A stretch of DNA of 60,000 nucleotides from Zygnema cylindricum (Eukaryota > Streptophyta > Zygnematophyceae > Zygnematales > Zygnemataceae): NCBI GenBank assembly GCA_037447655.1, contig JBBHKE010003070.1, positions 188,001 to 248,000 of the forward strand, given 5' to 3'. How positions within the stretch are numbered: the stretch's first letter is position 1; the number at the start of each line of letters is the position of its first letter. The notes under the pieces were generated by a model. It was not told the origin of the DNA, searched no databases, and saw only the letters and a list, made by a program, of their open reading frames with translations. Position numbers and translations under genes: made by a program. Positions 19,583-29,100 of this stretch are shown here, in pieces.

Positions 19583-20047
19583 GGAAAAAATAAAAAAAAC
19601 GCCCATATTGAACAACTAAGGTTAAAACCTGAACAAATTAGAGTCAATTCACCACATTTATGGTTGAAAGCGTGACCCTGATGCAAAAACATAAAGGATA
19701 TCAAACTAACGGCAAATGCGGACAGACCACGGAAAAAAGATCTTTCTTTTTGGAATCTCATCCACACAGTTATTCTTCATGGTGCGCTGGTGGCCACTAG
19801 ATTTTTTTTTTCCCATTTTCAACATTTTCAGAAAAAACGCAAGTAAATATTATGACCTCTTCTTTCATGTTTCCCCTCCCTCTCAACTTTTCAATGGGGT
19901 TTCGTCGTTTTTTTTGGGTTTTTTTCTAACAAACTGGACCAAACTTCAAGGCGACTAAGGTCATCGTTGTGGTGACACGGATGCCACAACATAGGTACGA
20001 ATAAAATTCTTGACGTTAAGCTTTAAAATAATAAACAAAACAAAAAA

Positions 20048-20393
20048 TCTTCCAATTACTCTCTCCCTTTTCCCCAAATCTGCCCTTTCCCTCCCCCTCT
20101 CCCAAAAATCCTCCCTTTCCCCCTACTTTCCCTCACCCTCTTCCCAAAATCTGCTCTTTTCCTTCCCCTCTCCCAAAAACCCTCCCTTTTACCCTCCTTT
20201 CCCTCTCCCTCTTCCCCAAATCTGCCCTTTCCCTCCCCCTCTCCCAAAAATCCTTCCTTTCCCCCTACTTTCCCTCTCCCTCTTCCCCAAATCTGCCCTT
20301 TCCCTCCCACTCTCCCAAAAATCCTTCATTTCCCCCTCCTTTTCCTCACCCTCTTCCCCAAATCTGCCCTTACCCTCCCCCTCTCCCAAAATC
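20048..20393. repeat. Pyrimidine-rich minisatellite, 72-bp unit, copy 2
   Basis: Same C/T-rich unit as 11155-11475 (words CCCCAAATCTGCCC and CTCTCCCAAAAATCC), about five units, cut by the N gap. The gap inside a perfect-looking tandem repeat suggests a collapsed or unbridged repeat in the assembly. Confidence 0.9.
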
Positions 20394-20403
20394 NNNNNNN
20401 NNN
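20394..20403. other. Assembly gap (10 N)
   Basis: Ten unknown bases. The left flank is the 72-bp minisatellite. In the other copy this minisatellite is followed by the gypsy pol genes, which are absent after the gap. The true distance is unknown. Confidence 0.98.
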
Positions 20404-22984
20404 TATCTTTCTCGCTTGTACGTAGGGTTGGTCGTTTCAGTACGAGGTTTGTATATATGTTTGCTTTTACTTACTCTACCCGTTTTCCATATATGTTGTA
20501 CGTTTTCTTATTTACACTTCTACTGGTTTTCTTATTTTTCCCTTCTTATGAGGGGATCGTTCTTCACTTAGGATATTAAATATGAGTAGGTGTTCCATCG
20601 GTGATCCGAGAACCCAGAAGTTGCATAAAAATGTTCTCAATAGAGCATGCTTTCGTTGCTTCGTCTTTTGGTCATCTTCACATTTATTCTTTTGCATGTT
20701 GTATATACCTTTTGCCCATCTCATTCATTTTCGTTTGTATATATGTTTGGAGCATGACTTTGCTGGTTGGGATGCATGTTCGCTCTTTCTATTCTCTCAT
20801 GCACGACACACGGGTCTAACCACCCGAGCTCGATCGGCACAAGCCACTCATTGAACCAACTCCTTTTTCACCTTCAACTCATGGACATCATGTAGAGCAA
20901 GAAGTTCGTTACGACCAGGACGACAGGGATCGGCTAACACAGCAGTATCTATTGGAATCTCGGCCATGTGAATCTTGGTTCAAGTATGGTATCTAACCTC
21001 CGGCAGATGCCTGGGGACTGGATTGTATGGGCCAACCGCTTTTGTCGGGAAGTGGGAGATATTTTTCTTTTTTCTTCAGCTTGGGCTCAAGCCGCTTCCG
21101 ATAGAGAATGGAACTCTAGGGGAGTGAGGACAAAGGAGTAGGAGGAACGTTTTCCTCGGCTAGTCCTTTGAGTGGAGATTCAAACATGGGAGCTGTCTGA
21201 ACTGCTTCCTCGGGCCTAAAAGAGCCCCCTCCAAGGGCAGACCCGTCTTCCCTAACTCTCTCCTTAGGTGTAACTCTGGGGGTTCCATATCCTGAGCCTC
21301 TCCTCCTCCCATAGGATAGTAACCACTAGAAGGAGGAAGTAATATAAAAGGAGAAAATAAAACCCCCTTCCACTAAGAGAGATTCCTGAGTCAAAGCTCC
21401 TATCTCCTCTAATCTGAGTAGACAAAGGTGGCCTTTTCAGTACTGTGCTTATTCACTGGAAGTCTAACTTTAATACCCTCAGAACCCACTATTTTAGTAC
21501 TCTGGATGCGAGAAACCGGTTTCGGAAAGACCAAAGTAAAATCCAAAAAGAACTACCGGCGGAGTGCAAATGAACTTCCACGCGAAAAAAATAAAAATAG
21601 AAATGGTTAGCTGTTTCAAATTTAACAATATCACCTTACCCCTTAAATTGGAATAAAAGATATAATGAAGAATTATGGCAAAGAAAGCTCAACATACCTT
21701 AGAAAGCCAAGATGACACCAAGGGAAGACAAAATATCTCCCTTAGGCACCGAAGACAAGTATGATTCTCCTTCACCACTTGGTTTTAGCAGATCGAAAAC
21801 GACAGGACTCTTCTCGGTTTCAATAGCAAAAAGTCAAGATCGCCCAAAAGGATTGATAGTGTTAACTACCCGCCCGAACTACGATCTCCAAACAAGACAA
21901 ATCCAAACAAAGATGGCAATACAGTCAAGCAATCAAGCACAACGAAGATTCTCCAAAAGATAGGTTTGTTTGGAATTTCACTAAGGTTTTTCACACAAGA
22001 CACTACTAAAAAGCAACCTCTCTCCTTCGGCCCCAAGTGCCTTATACATCCAAGTTTGTCCACTTCAAGTCCAAAAAGTGAAAGCAATACAGGGACCAAT
22101 TAGCGGAAAGCAAATGGTATCAAACTGACAAAAGACAAATTCAGCTGTACTACGCTTAGGGTAAAAAGTTGTGCTTCTAGCCACGGTTAGATTTCCTGCT
22201 GGAAGTCAAAGTTGGTTCCACGTCAATATGACTAAGTACTGAAAATGACGCTTAAATGCCAGATTTTGTCCTGACCTAATTAATGGACAAAAAGTCAGTT
22301 GGACTTGAACTATATTCCTACTGACATAAGACAACCAAATTTAAATGACTATCCAAAAAGTTACGTGGCGTTCCACAATGTGACCCCCAAAAGGTCAAGT
22401 GGCAACTGACTACATGTTACAGACTGAAATCTTTGAAGCGAAATAACTTGGCTTTTTGGCCTCTAGTAGGCGCGAAATAAAGTTTGTTCCGTTCAGTTGA
22501 GGAAATCCCTTTGATCTGGTCCGGTTCTGTGTGCCTCCTTCGCTGTACGCTGAGGTGCGTACAGGAAGAAAGGGTTCCGAAGATCTAAGGGAAATAAAGG
22601 TGTCCGAAAACGCACACAAGCTTGTTACTACCAAATTTGAAGTACACCTGTCAAATAAAATTATTTTTACTGTCGCGTCATTTTCTATAAATGCCACCGT
22701 CGCATTATGTTTCATACGTGCGATGTACCATTTTAACCTCTCTGAATATCTAATGTCGGATCGCTTCGCGATCTACCGTCCATTTCTCCAATGCATTCTA
22801 TAAATTACGTACATTGGTTCCCTTCACTCAAATTGTTATTTTGTACGTCGAACTTCAATTAATTTCATTTCTCCCTCAACCTAAAAATCCATTTGTAAAA
22901 CCACATTGAATTCATTTAATAAATTATGCATGAAATGTTGAGTGCGCAGAAAGTGTGTTGTACGCACGAAACAAACATTTCCAA
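20404..22984. other. Unassigned stretch after the gap
   Basis: Contains copy C of the gypsy LTR-start module (20664-20809). About 20853-20990 has an open frame that reads like coding sequence (Tyr-Asp-Gln-Asp-Asp-Arg-Asp-Arg, then Glu-Ser-Trp-Phe-Lys-Tyr-Gly) but matches no family I recognise. It could be a degraded gag. From about 21000 to 22950 there are only short frames and no repeat that I can place. It ends at the truncated RNase H of Copia-E. Confidence 0.45.
20664..20809 (+). repeat. Gypsy LTR-start module, copy C (partial)
   Basis: Matches 15161-15306 from TCTTTTGGTCATCTTC to CTCTCATGCACGACA. The first 45 bp or so of the module are replaced by other sequence. What follows (CACGGGTCTAACC onward) differs from both other copies. 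Confidence 0.7.
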
Positions 22985-23652
22985 AACAACATAAACCATT
23001 CATACAGGTAGAAGGCAGCCTCATCTACTTTATGAATTGCACGAGGCTGAATATCGCAACTGTTGTTGGTGTTCTAAGTATAAGCTTGCAAAATCCGAAG
23101 AAATCAAATTGGGAAGCCACAAACAGGGTTCTGAGATACCTGGCAGGGACTCAGAACCTCAAACTTGTTCTCAGAGGTGGAAAAGTGAAATTGCAGACTT
23201 GGAGCGATGCTAGCTATGGCGAAATGCCTAGAAGAAAATTAACAACTAGTTTTGTCTTGCCGATTGGAAATGGAACATGTTGTTGGAGCAGCGAGCTTTA
23301 GAAGGTCACGTCACAGTCAACAATGGAGGCAGAGTATATGGCTACAAGCTCAGCACTTAAAGAGCCCCTATGGGTAAAGGCATTTCTACAAGAACTTGGG
23401 TACATGCAAACTCGACCTCAAGTAAATTGGTGCAATAACGAGGCTGCCATTGCCATTGCCTCCAATCCTAGCCATCACTTTAAATGTTGGCACAGGGATA
23501 TCACGTTACACTTTCTTCGAGAAAATGTGCTTGCTAGAGTCCTCAAGTTGTGTTCTTTGGTTGATGAAAAAATTGTCACAGACATGCTAACCAAGGCTCT
23601 CCTCGCACCAAAGTTGCAGTTTTGGAGAGATGTTATTAGACTAAGTGACTAG
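22985..23652 (+). pseudogene. pol: Copia-E: RT end and RNase H, 5'-truncated
   Basis: Homologous to the last part of Ty1/copia pol: Gly-Ser-Leu-Ile-Tyr-Phe-Met-Asn-Cys at the start, then Trp-Ser-Asp-Ala-Ser-Tyr-Gly (RNase H Asp), Thr-Met-Glu-Ala-Glu-Tyr-Met (Glu), and the Ala-Ile-Ala-Ile-Ala-Ser-Asn-Pro-Ser-His-His block. A stop at 23299-23301 interrupts it in frame. Everything upstream of the connection domain is missing, so the left break is near 22985. A polypurine-like AGCTTTAGGGA precedes the LTR start at 23676. Confidence 0.85.
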
Positions 23653-23675
23653 GTGAGTCTAAAGCTTTAGGGATG

Positions 23676-23980
23676 TGTTGAAATCAAAGCTTTGATCTCA
23701 GTAGATAATAGTGTGAGGAGGATTTTAGGACTTATAATATTTTTAACTAAGTCAAATTGTATTACCTACCTTTATTAGTGTTACAATAACAAATTATGTT
23801 GTACGTTTACAAGGACACGGGTCAGTATCTAACGCTTGTGCAAATATTCTAGATGAGCACCGACAACAACATACACGGGTTGACTATAGAACGAGCAGAA
23901 TCACAAGATCGTACGGGCGGAATTAAAAGCGCGCATTTGGGAAAAATTACTTGTACAGAATAACGTGTACCGTTGGTAAC
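23676..23980 (+). mobile_element. Copia-E 3' LTR, segment 1 of 3
   Basis: Starts TGTTGAAATC after the polypurine tract and matches the start of the Copia-C LTR (GTGAGGAGG, TTACCTACCTTTATTAGTGTTACA). It ends at GTAAC, the target-site duplication of Copia-A. The LTR continues at 29899-29961 and 32393-32928, giving about 904 bp in all, near the 965-bp LTR of Copia-C. Confidence 0.8.
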
Positions 23981-24784
23981 TATTGTCTTTTTGGAAAGCT
24001 TTCAGTCTCAGAGCACGGCAGCTGCTTTAGAGACAAAGCAGCGCAGCTGCTATACAGACAGAGCAGCGCAGTTGCTATACAACAGAGTAGCGCGGCTGCT
24101 ATACAGCAGCGCAGCTGCTATACAGCAGAGCAGCGCAGCAGCAGAGCAGCGCAGCAGCGAAGCTGCAACACAGACAGGACAAGGCAACCACGATTATATT
24201 TGATATGGTCCGTACGAACAACGCAACGTCTGATATTCTTAATGTGATTCTGTACTGGATAGAGCAACTGCGGTAGATACGATTCTAGTCAACTTAGTGG
24301 GAACTCAGTGGTAACTTAGTGGGTAGCTCAGTGGTAGCTCAATGGTAGCTTAGTGGTAGCTCAGTGGTAGCTCAGTGGTAGCTCAGTGGTAGCTCAGTGG
24401 TAGCTAAGTATTAGCTTGGCAGCTTGACGTACCTCTCAGGTACACTAGTATTTCCGGTACAACAAAAGTATAAGACTTAGGACTCATAAAATATAATGCA
24501 TCCACACTTCCATGTAGTAAAACTGCAGACAGTTTTTGGGAAACTTCTGAGTATTATATCTTGAGTGTTGTCGGGTCAATTGTACTATAACTTTGGGAGT
24601 TATCACTTTTTATTCTACTCTATATTCTGATAGAGTTTTGTGAGGTTTGGATGCTTGTATAAGAAGTGGTGAGCACTTAAGAACAGCTGTTTGGTAGGAT
24701 TCTTGATAGCTTCTGAGAGTGTATCATGTCTACTTCTACTACTACTGCTGCTCCTCCATCTGCACCGGTGGTTGTAGAACAACA
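23981..24784 (+). repeat. Copia-A 5' LTR (804 bp)
   Basis: Starts TATTGTCTTTTTGG and ends ACAACA directly before the primer-binding site. It contains a CAGCGCAGCTGC(TATACA) repeat at about 24035-24170 and an 11-bp repeat CTCAGTGGTAG at about 24294-24415. The last 59 bp (24726-24784) are coding: the gag ATG is inside the LTR. It is 11 bp longer than the 3' LTR, which equals one unit of the 11-bp repeat. Confidence 0.9.
24294..24420 (+). repeat. 11-bp tandem repeat CTCAGTGGTAG in Copia-A 5' LTR
   Basis: About eleven units, with variants CTTAGTGGTAG, CTCAATGGTAG and CTTAGTGGGAA. In register the string reads TAGCTCAGTGGTAG, identical to the D-arm/A-box core of many tRNAs. The 3' LTR (29412-29525) has one unit fewer. 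Confidence 0.9.
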
Positions 24785-25620
24785 GGTTATGGGCCTGTCA
24801 TCAAGAATTCCTATCTTTTCCGAGGATAAGTATGTTTACTGGGCGGATATGGTGGAAACACATTTTGAAAATGTCAGTCTTTTAGATATATTAGATGGTT
24901 CGCTGGATAAATCTGATCCGTCATGGTCTAAGAAAAATACGCAAGCTCGGTCTATCCTGAAATTTTGTATATCTGAGGACTTAGCTATGTCTCGGATAAA
25001 GATGAAAAAAGCAATTGATATCTGGAAATCTCTTAAAAGTGATTATGAAAAGGCCAATGTCCAGGAAGAGCTTCTATTGGCTGGAAAAATTTGGGACTAA
25101 AAGTACACTAGCGGTACAATGGTAGAATATTCTAACAAATTTCGTATCCTTGTAGATGCACATGCTTGTGCAGGTGGGGTGTTTCCTCCGTTTCAACAGG
25201 CAGCATTGCTCATGAGGGGTCTCCCTCGTAGTATGAAAGGAGCATCTGACATGCTCAAACAGAAAGATAAAGCTAGCTGGACTTTAGAGTTAGCCATCAA
25301 TATTTTACTAGAGGAGGAAGCTACATCAATATTCTCAATGTTGAGCAAGTAGAGGCTTTTAATTCAGACTTTGAGAGAAAAGGAGAGATTAATTAGCAAA
25401 GGAATCAGTTTAATCAGTTCAGACATTTTAATCAAAGTGGAAATAGACAATCCAAAAATACATGCTTTTATTGTACTGAGAGAGGTCATGGATACAAATT
25501 TTGTCCTAAGCTTAAAAAAGCTAACGATACAGGTTTATACCGGCCAGGATGGCAACAAAGCCAGTTTTACAAAGGCTTCACGGGGACTCCGCCTCGTGGA
25601 AATGCACTATTTTCGGCTTC
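24726..25620 (+). pseudogene. gag: Copia-A gag with CCHC zinc knuckle
   Basis: Begins Met-Ser-Thr-Ser-Thr inside the LTR and reads through the LTR end and primer-binding site (Gln-Gln-Val-Met-Gly). It continues into a UBN2-type copia gag (Tyr-Trp-Ala-Asp-Met, Lys-Lys-Ala-Ile-Asp-Ile-Trp-Lys-Ser-Leu). A stop (TAA) lies at 25098-25100, with the same frame resuming at once to 25352, then a frame change. The knuckle Cys-x2-Cys-x4-His-x4-Cys (25463-25504) is in the new frame. The capsid shell would assemble virus-like particles in intact relatives. Confidence 0.85.
24785..24795 (+). promoter_or_regulatory. Copia-A primer-binding site (half tRNA-iMet type)
   Basis: GGTTATGGGCC follows the LTR end at once. 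It is complementary to the anticodon arm of initiator tRNA-Met (GGCCCATAACC, with the CAU anticodon), the primer type described for Drosophila copia. It also codes for Val-Met-Gly of gag. Confidence 0.75.
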
Positions 25621-26223
25621 TTCGTCTCTCCAAGACGAGACTTTGACGGTTTCTACGGAGGACGATACGGATCTATTCGCTATGGCGGCTGCAATGGAGG
25701 GCACGAAGGACCCAGGATGGATAATGGATAGAGGAGCGTCAGCCCACATGTGTTGGAACAAGACCATCTTCAAAAATCTGAAAGCAACGCCGGAGAAAAA
25801 TATTTATTATGCTTGTGGAATGAGTGTCCAAACTCGTGCTGTGGGTGATGTGTCCTTACTAGTTGATGTAGAAGGAAAAGCAATTGAAAGGACTCTTCAC
25901 AATGTCTTATTTGTACCTGACTTTAAGAAAATCTGTTTTCTACGTCGTTGGTAGAGAGCAAAGGCTTTGAGGTTAATTTGAAAAATGGTCGGCAGGTTGT
26001 TAGCAAAAATGGCAAGGTTGCAGTTACAGGTACTAGGTATAGTAGCAAGATGTATCGCATGGATATGGCTAATACAAAGGAGAATGATGTCTTGTACTCC
26101 GGTGTTTTGCACTCAAATGAGTTGTGGCATAAAAGATTAGGCCATGTTAATTATGATAGTTTGAGGAAAATGGTCATTGCTGACAAAATAGAGGGTGTAT
26201 CAATCACATATGGGCCAGTTTAA
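25600..26223 (+). pseudogene. pol: Copia-A protease and pre-integrase zinc region
   Basis: The protease motif region reads Trp-Ile-Met-Asp-Arg-Gly-Ala-Ser-Ala-His-Met (near 25722). Copia proteases have Asp-Ser/Thr-Gly-Ala, so Ser/Thr is replaced by Arg and activity is unlikely. The frame changes near 25940, then continues with Trp-His-Lys-Arg-Leu-Gly-His, the His pair of the integrase zinc domain. A TAA at 26221-26223 precedes the Cys pair (Cys-Asp-Gly-Cys). Confidence 0.85.
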
Positions 26224-27060
26224 ACTTGCGATGGTTGCGCTTTAGGCAAAATCCACAGATTGCCGTTTCCTAAGGAGTCTGAGCATCGGTTAACGAAACT
26301 ATTACAACAAATTCATTCGGATGTCTTTGGTCCGGCGAAGGTTCCATCTGCTGGAGGGATGAAATATATGGTCACCTTCACAGATGATTTCTCCAGGTTT
26401 ACAAAAGTTTACTTCATGAAAGAGAAGAGTGAAGTGTTTGGTCACTTCAAACACTATAAAGCATGGGCTGAAAAACTTCATAATACATCTATTTTACAGC
26501 TCAGATCGGACAATGGTGGTGAATATACATCGAAAAAATTTGAAACCTTTTTACTCGAGGAAGGCATTAGTCATCTATTGACCGTTCCATATTCACCAGA
26601 ACAAAATGGGGTGTCGGAAAGACTGAATAGAACTCTCACGGAAATCTCTAGGTCTATGCTCGCAGATAAAAATGTGGATCCGAAATTCTGGGCTGAGGCT
26701 CTAAATTGTGCAGTTTATATTAAAAATAGGATACGTTCAAGATCGGTAGAAACAACTCCTTACGAAATTTGGAGAGGTAGCAAACCAGATGTTAGCCATT
26801 TCAAGGTCTTTGGTAGTCAATGCTTTATATTGGATACGTCTATAGATAGATGGAAAATGGAACCGAAGGGATTACCGGGTATTCTGTTAGGATATGATGA
26901 TCACTCAAAAGGTTATAGAGTCATTGTGTTTGAAAGGCAGAAAATAGTTGTAGCTAGAAACATCATTGTTAAGGATGAACTAGACTCCATAGATTTATTT
27001 CAATTGACAGAGCAACAAAAGCAACAAAAAGTACAGGAGTATGTCATCTTAGATTGCATG
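26224..27060 (+). pseudogene. pol: Copia-A integrase core
   Basis: The DDE triad is intact: Asp at 26320 (His-Ser-Asp-Val-Phe-Gly), Asp at 26509 (Ser-Asp-Asn-Gly-Gly-Glu-Tyr) and Glu at 26617 (Val-Ser-Glu-Arg-Leu-Asn-Arg), DD35E spacing. The copia C-terminal blocks Pro-Tyr-Glu-Ile-Trp and Gly-Tyr-Asp-Asp-His-Ser-Lys-Gly-Tyr follow. The frame stays open from here into RT. Confidence 0.9.
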
Positions 27061-27159
27061 CAGGAAATTGTCCCGCAGATTCCACAAACTCTGGTAATGA
27101 CTCCGGAATCACACTCTCTCCAACTTCCTCACCAACTTCGGGTCCAGACGGACCAAGAG

Positions 27160-27262
27160 CAGTCAATACACACGGATCGCAACCAGTGCAATCACGAACA
27201 GACGGATCGCAACCAGCGCAATCAGCAAGACACGGATCGCAACCAGCGCAATCAGGGCAATG
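27160..27262 (+). repeat. In-frame Asp-Arg-Asn-Gln repeat between integrase and RT
   Basis: CGGATCGCAACCAGYGCAATCA recurs about four times, encoding Thr-Asp-Arg-Asn-Gln-(Arg/Cys)-Asn units. This linker region is variable in copia elements. Copia-A2 has only one or two such units (56459-56480). Confidence 0.8.
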
Positions 27263-27279
27263 CGCGGCATCCGACGATC

Positions 27280-28940
27280 TCAGCCTCAGAATTTCCGCGG
27301 GGAAGAAGATCAAGCAGCCGCCTGCAAGCAAGCTCTCACTTTGCCTACTCGGCAAGCTCAGGGGAGCCCTTGACCATCCAAGAGGCCTTCCCAACACCAG
27401 AGCGGAATCACTGGATTGAGGCAGCAAACGACGAAATGAAGTCTATCATGGAGGCTCAAACATGGGAGCTCGTGGACCTTCCTCCAGACCGAAAAGCGAT
27501 CGGCATGAAATGGGTATTCAAGGTGAAGTTAAATCCCGATAACACCATTGAACGCTATAAGGCCAGACTTGTGGCAAAGGGGTACAATCAAAAGGAAGGA
27601 ATCGATTTTGAAGAAACATTTTCTCCGGTTGTAAGATTTCCAACAGTTAGGATTTTGCTGTCCCTAGCTGCTATAGAAGATATGGAAATTCATCAGATGA
27701 ATGTAAAAACGGCCTTTTTGCATGGAGAACTAGAGAGACCATTTATATGCAGCAGCCTGAAATGTATGTGGAACTAGGAAAAGAGCACTTAGTATGCAAG
27801 TTGCTAAAATCTTTGTACGGCCTAAAACAGGCCCCCAGACAGTGGAATATAAAGCTTGATGAATTCTTGACTAGTCTAGGATTTCAAAGGATAAGTTTTG
27901 ATCACTCTGTCTACGTTCTAAAGGGTGAAAATGGGATAGTGTATATAGCAGTATATGTAGATGATTTGCTATTAATTAGCAAATCAATGGCTGAAATGAA
28001 CAAAATCAAAACTGCTCTAAACTCATGGTTCGAGATGAAAGACCTCGGTGAGGCAAAATATATTTTGGGTATCCAGGTAGAGAGGGATAGAAATAAGAAA
28101 ATAATAAAATTGACTCAAAAAGAGGCTATAGGAAACATGTTAGATGAGTACGGAATGTGGGGGGCAAAAGGATGTTTAACTCCAATGGAGTTTCGGCAGA
28201 AGTTAGAGGGAGAAGAGACAGAACCAGGTGTCATTGTTAGCGAGTATTTAGAATCAGGGGAGATTGATCATATGACAAAAATACCTTATAGACAAATAGT
28301 GGGAAGCTTAATATACTTCATGAACTGTACCCGTCCTGACATTCCTACAGCAGTCGGGGTACTAAGTAGGAGTCTAGAAAATCCGAGAAAATCTGATCTT
28401 GATGCACCAAAGAGAGTCTTAAGATATTTGGCAGGAACTAAAGATCTCCAACTCACTCTAGGCGGAGGAGAAGTCAAGCTGCAAACATGGAGTGATGCAA
28501 GCTATGGCGACATGCCAAGCCAGAAATCCACCACGGGATTTGTTCTACAAATTGGGAACAGTACTTGCTGTTGGAGCAGCAAACTTCAAAAGGTTACAGC
28601 ACAGTCGACAATGGAGTCAGAATATATGGCAACAAGCTCGGCCCTCAAAGAACTCTTATGGGTAAAATCCATGTTACAAGAACTAGGATACATGCAAGCT
28701 GGTCCACAGGTGATCTAGTGTGATAACCAGGCTGCCATTGCCATTGCTTCTAACCCAAGTCATCACTTCAAAAGCAAGCACATGGATGTACGATTACACT
28801 TTGTAAGAGAAAAGGTGTACTCTAGAATGATTAAATTATGTTATTTGCCAGATGCAAAAATGATTGCTGATATGCTCACTAAAGCCCTTCCTGCTCCTAA
28901 GCTGAAGTATTGTAGGGACGCAGTGGGATTAAGTGAATAG
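27280..28940 (+). pseudogene. pol: Copia-A reverse transcriptase and RNase H
   Basis: RVT_2-type RT: Trp-Val-Phe-Lys-Val-Lys-Leu-Asn, Tyr-Lys-Ala-Arg-Leu-Val-Ala-Lys-Gly, then a frame change near 27740, then Leu-Lys-Gln-Ala-Pro-Arg-Gln-Trp and catalytic Tyr-Val-Asp-Asp (27954-27965). RNase H has Trp-Ser-Asp-Ala-Ser, Met-Glu-Ser-Glu-Tyr and Cys-Asp-Asn-Gln-Ala-Ala. A TAG at 28716-28718 splits off the last part. Pol ends at 28940. Confidence 0.92.
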
Positions 28941-29100
28941 TTGAATTGCTGCACTGCTATACTGCCACTCTGCGATAATTCCACCATTGTGAGGTAGTGG
29001 GACTGGGTGACTTGCTAATTGCTATATTGTTATGCTGCGATACTGCGCTAGTTTATTACTGCAGCTACGCCGAGATACTGAGTCTAAAGCTTTAGGGGAG

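Larger units (their letters stand above)
17942..19620. mobile_element. Mutator-like insertion, 1,679 bp, 9-bp TSD GTTAAAACC
   Basis: GTTAAAACC is at 17933-17941 and 19621-19629, and once (10720-10728) in the empty copy. The ends are ATAGTTGTTCAA on the left and, reversed, CTTAGTTGTTCAA on the right, an 11-bp match. No transposase frame is present, so it is non-autonomous. It contains a tRNA-like module (18170-18330), a 202-bp inverted-repeat element (18786-18987) and a second pair of the same TIR words (19127-19582). Short TIRs with a 9-bp duplication suggest a Mutator-like origin by inference. Confidence 0.7.
16693..20393 (+). repeat. Long repeat block, copy 2, carrying two insertions
   Basis: Homologous to 9689-11475 over 16693-16741, 16943-17941 and 19621-20393. 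It is interrupted by a 201-bp insertion (16742-16942) and a 1,679-bp insertion (17942-19620), each bounded by a 9-bp duplication. It runs into the assembly gap inside the 72-bp minisatellite, where copy 1 continues into the gypsy pol genes. Confidence 0.85.

Noticed and set aside
21330-22980. Several 60-120 codon frames
   Set aside because: None shows a motif, repeat or codon pattern supporting a gene. A degraded element cannot be excluded.
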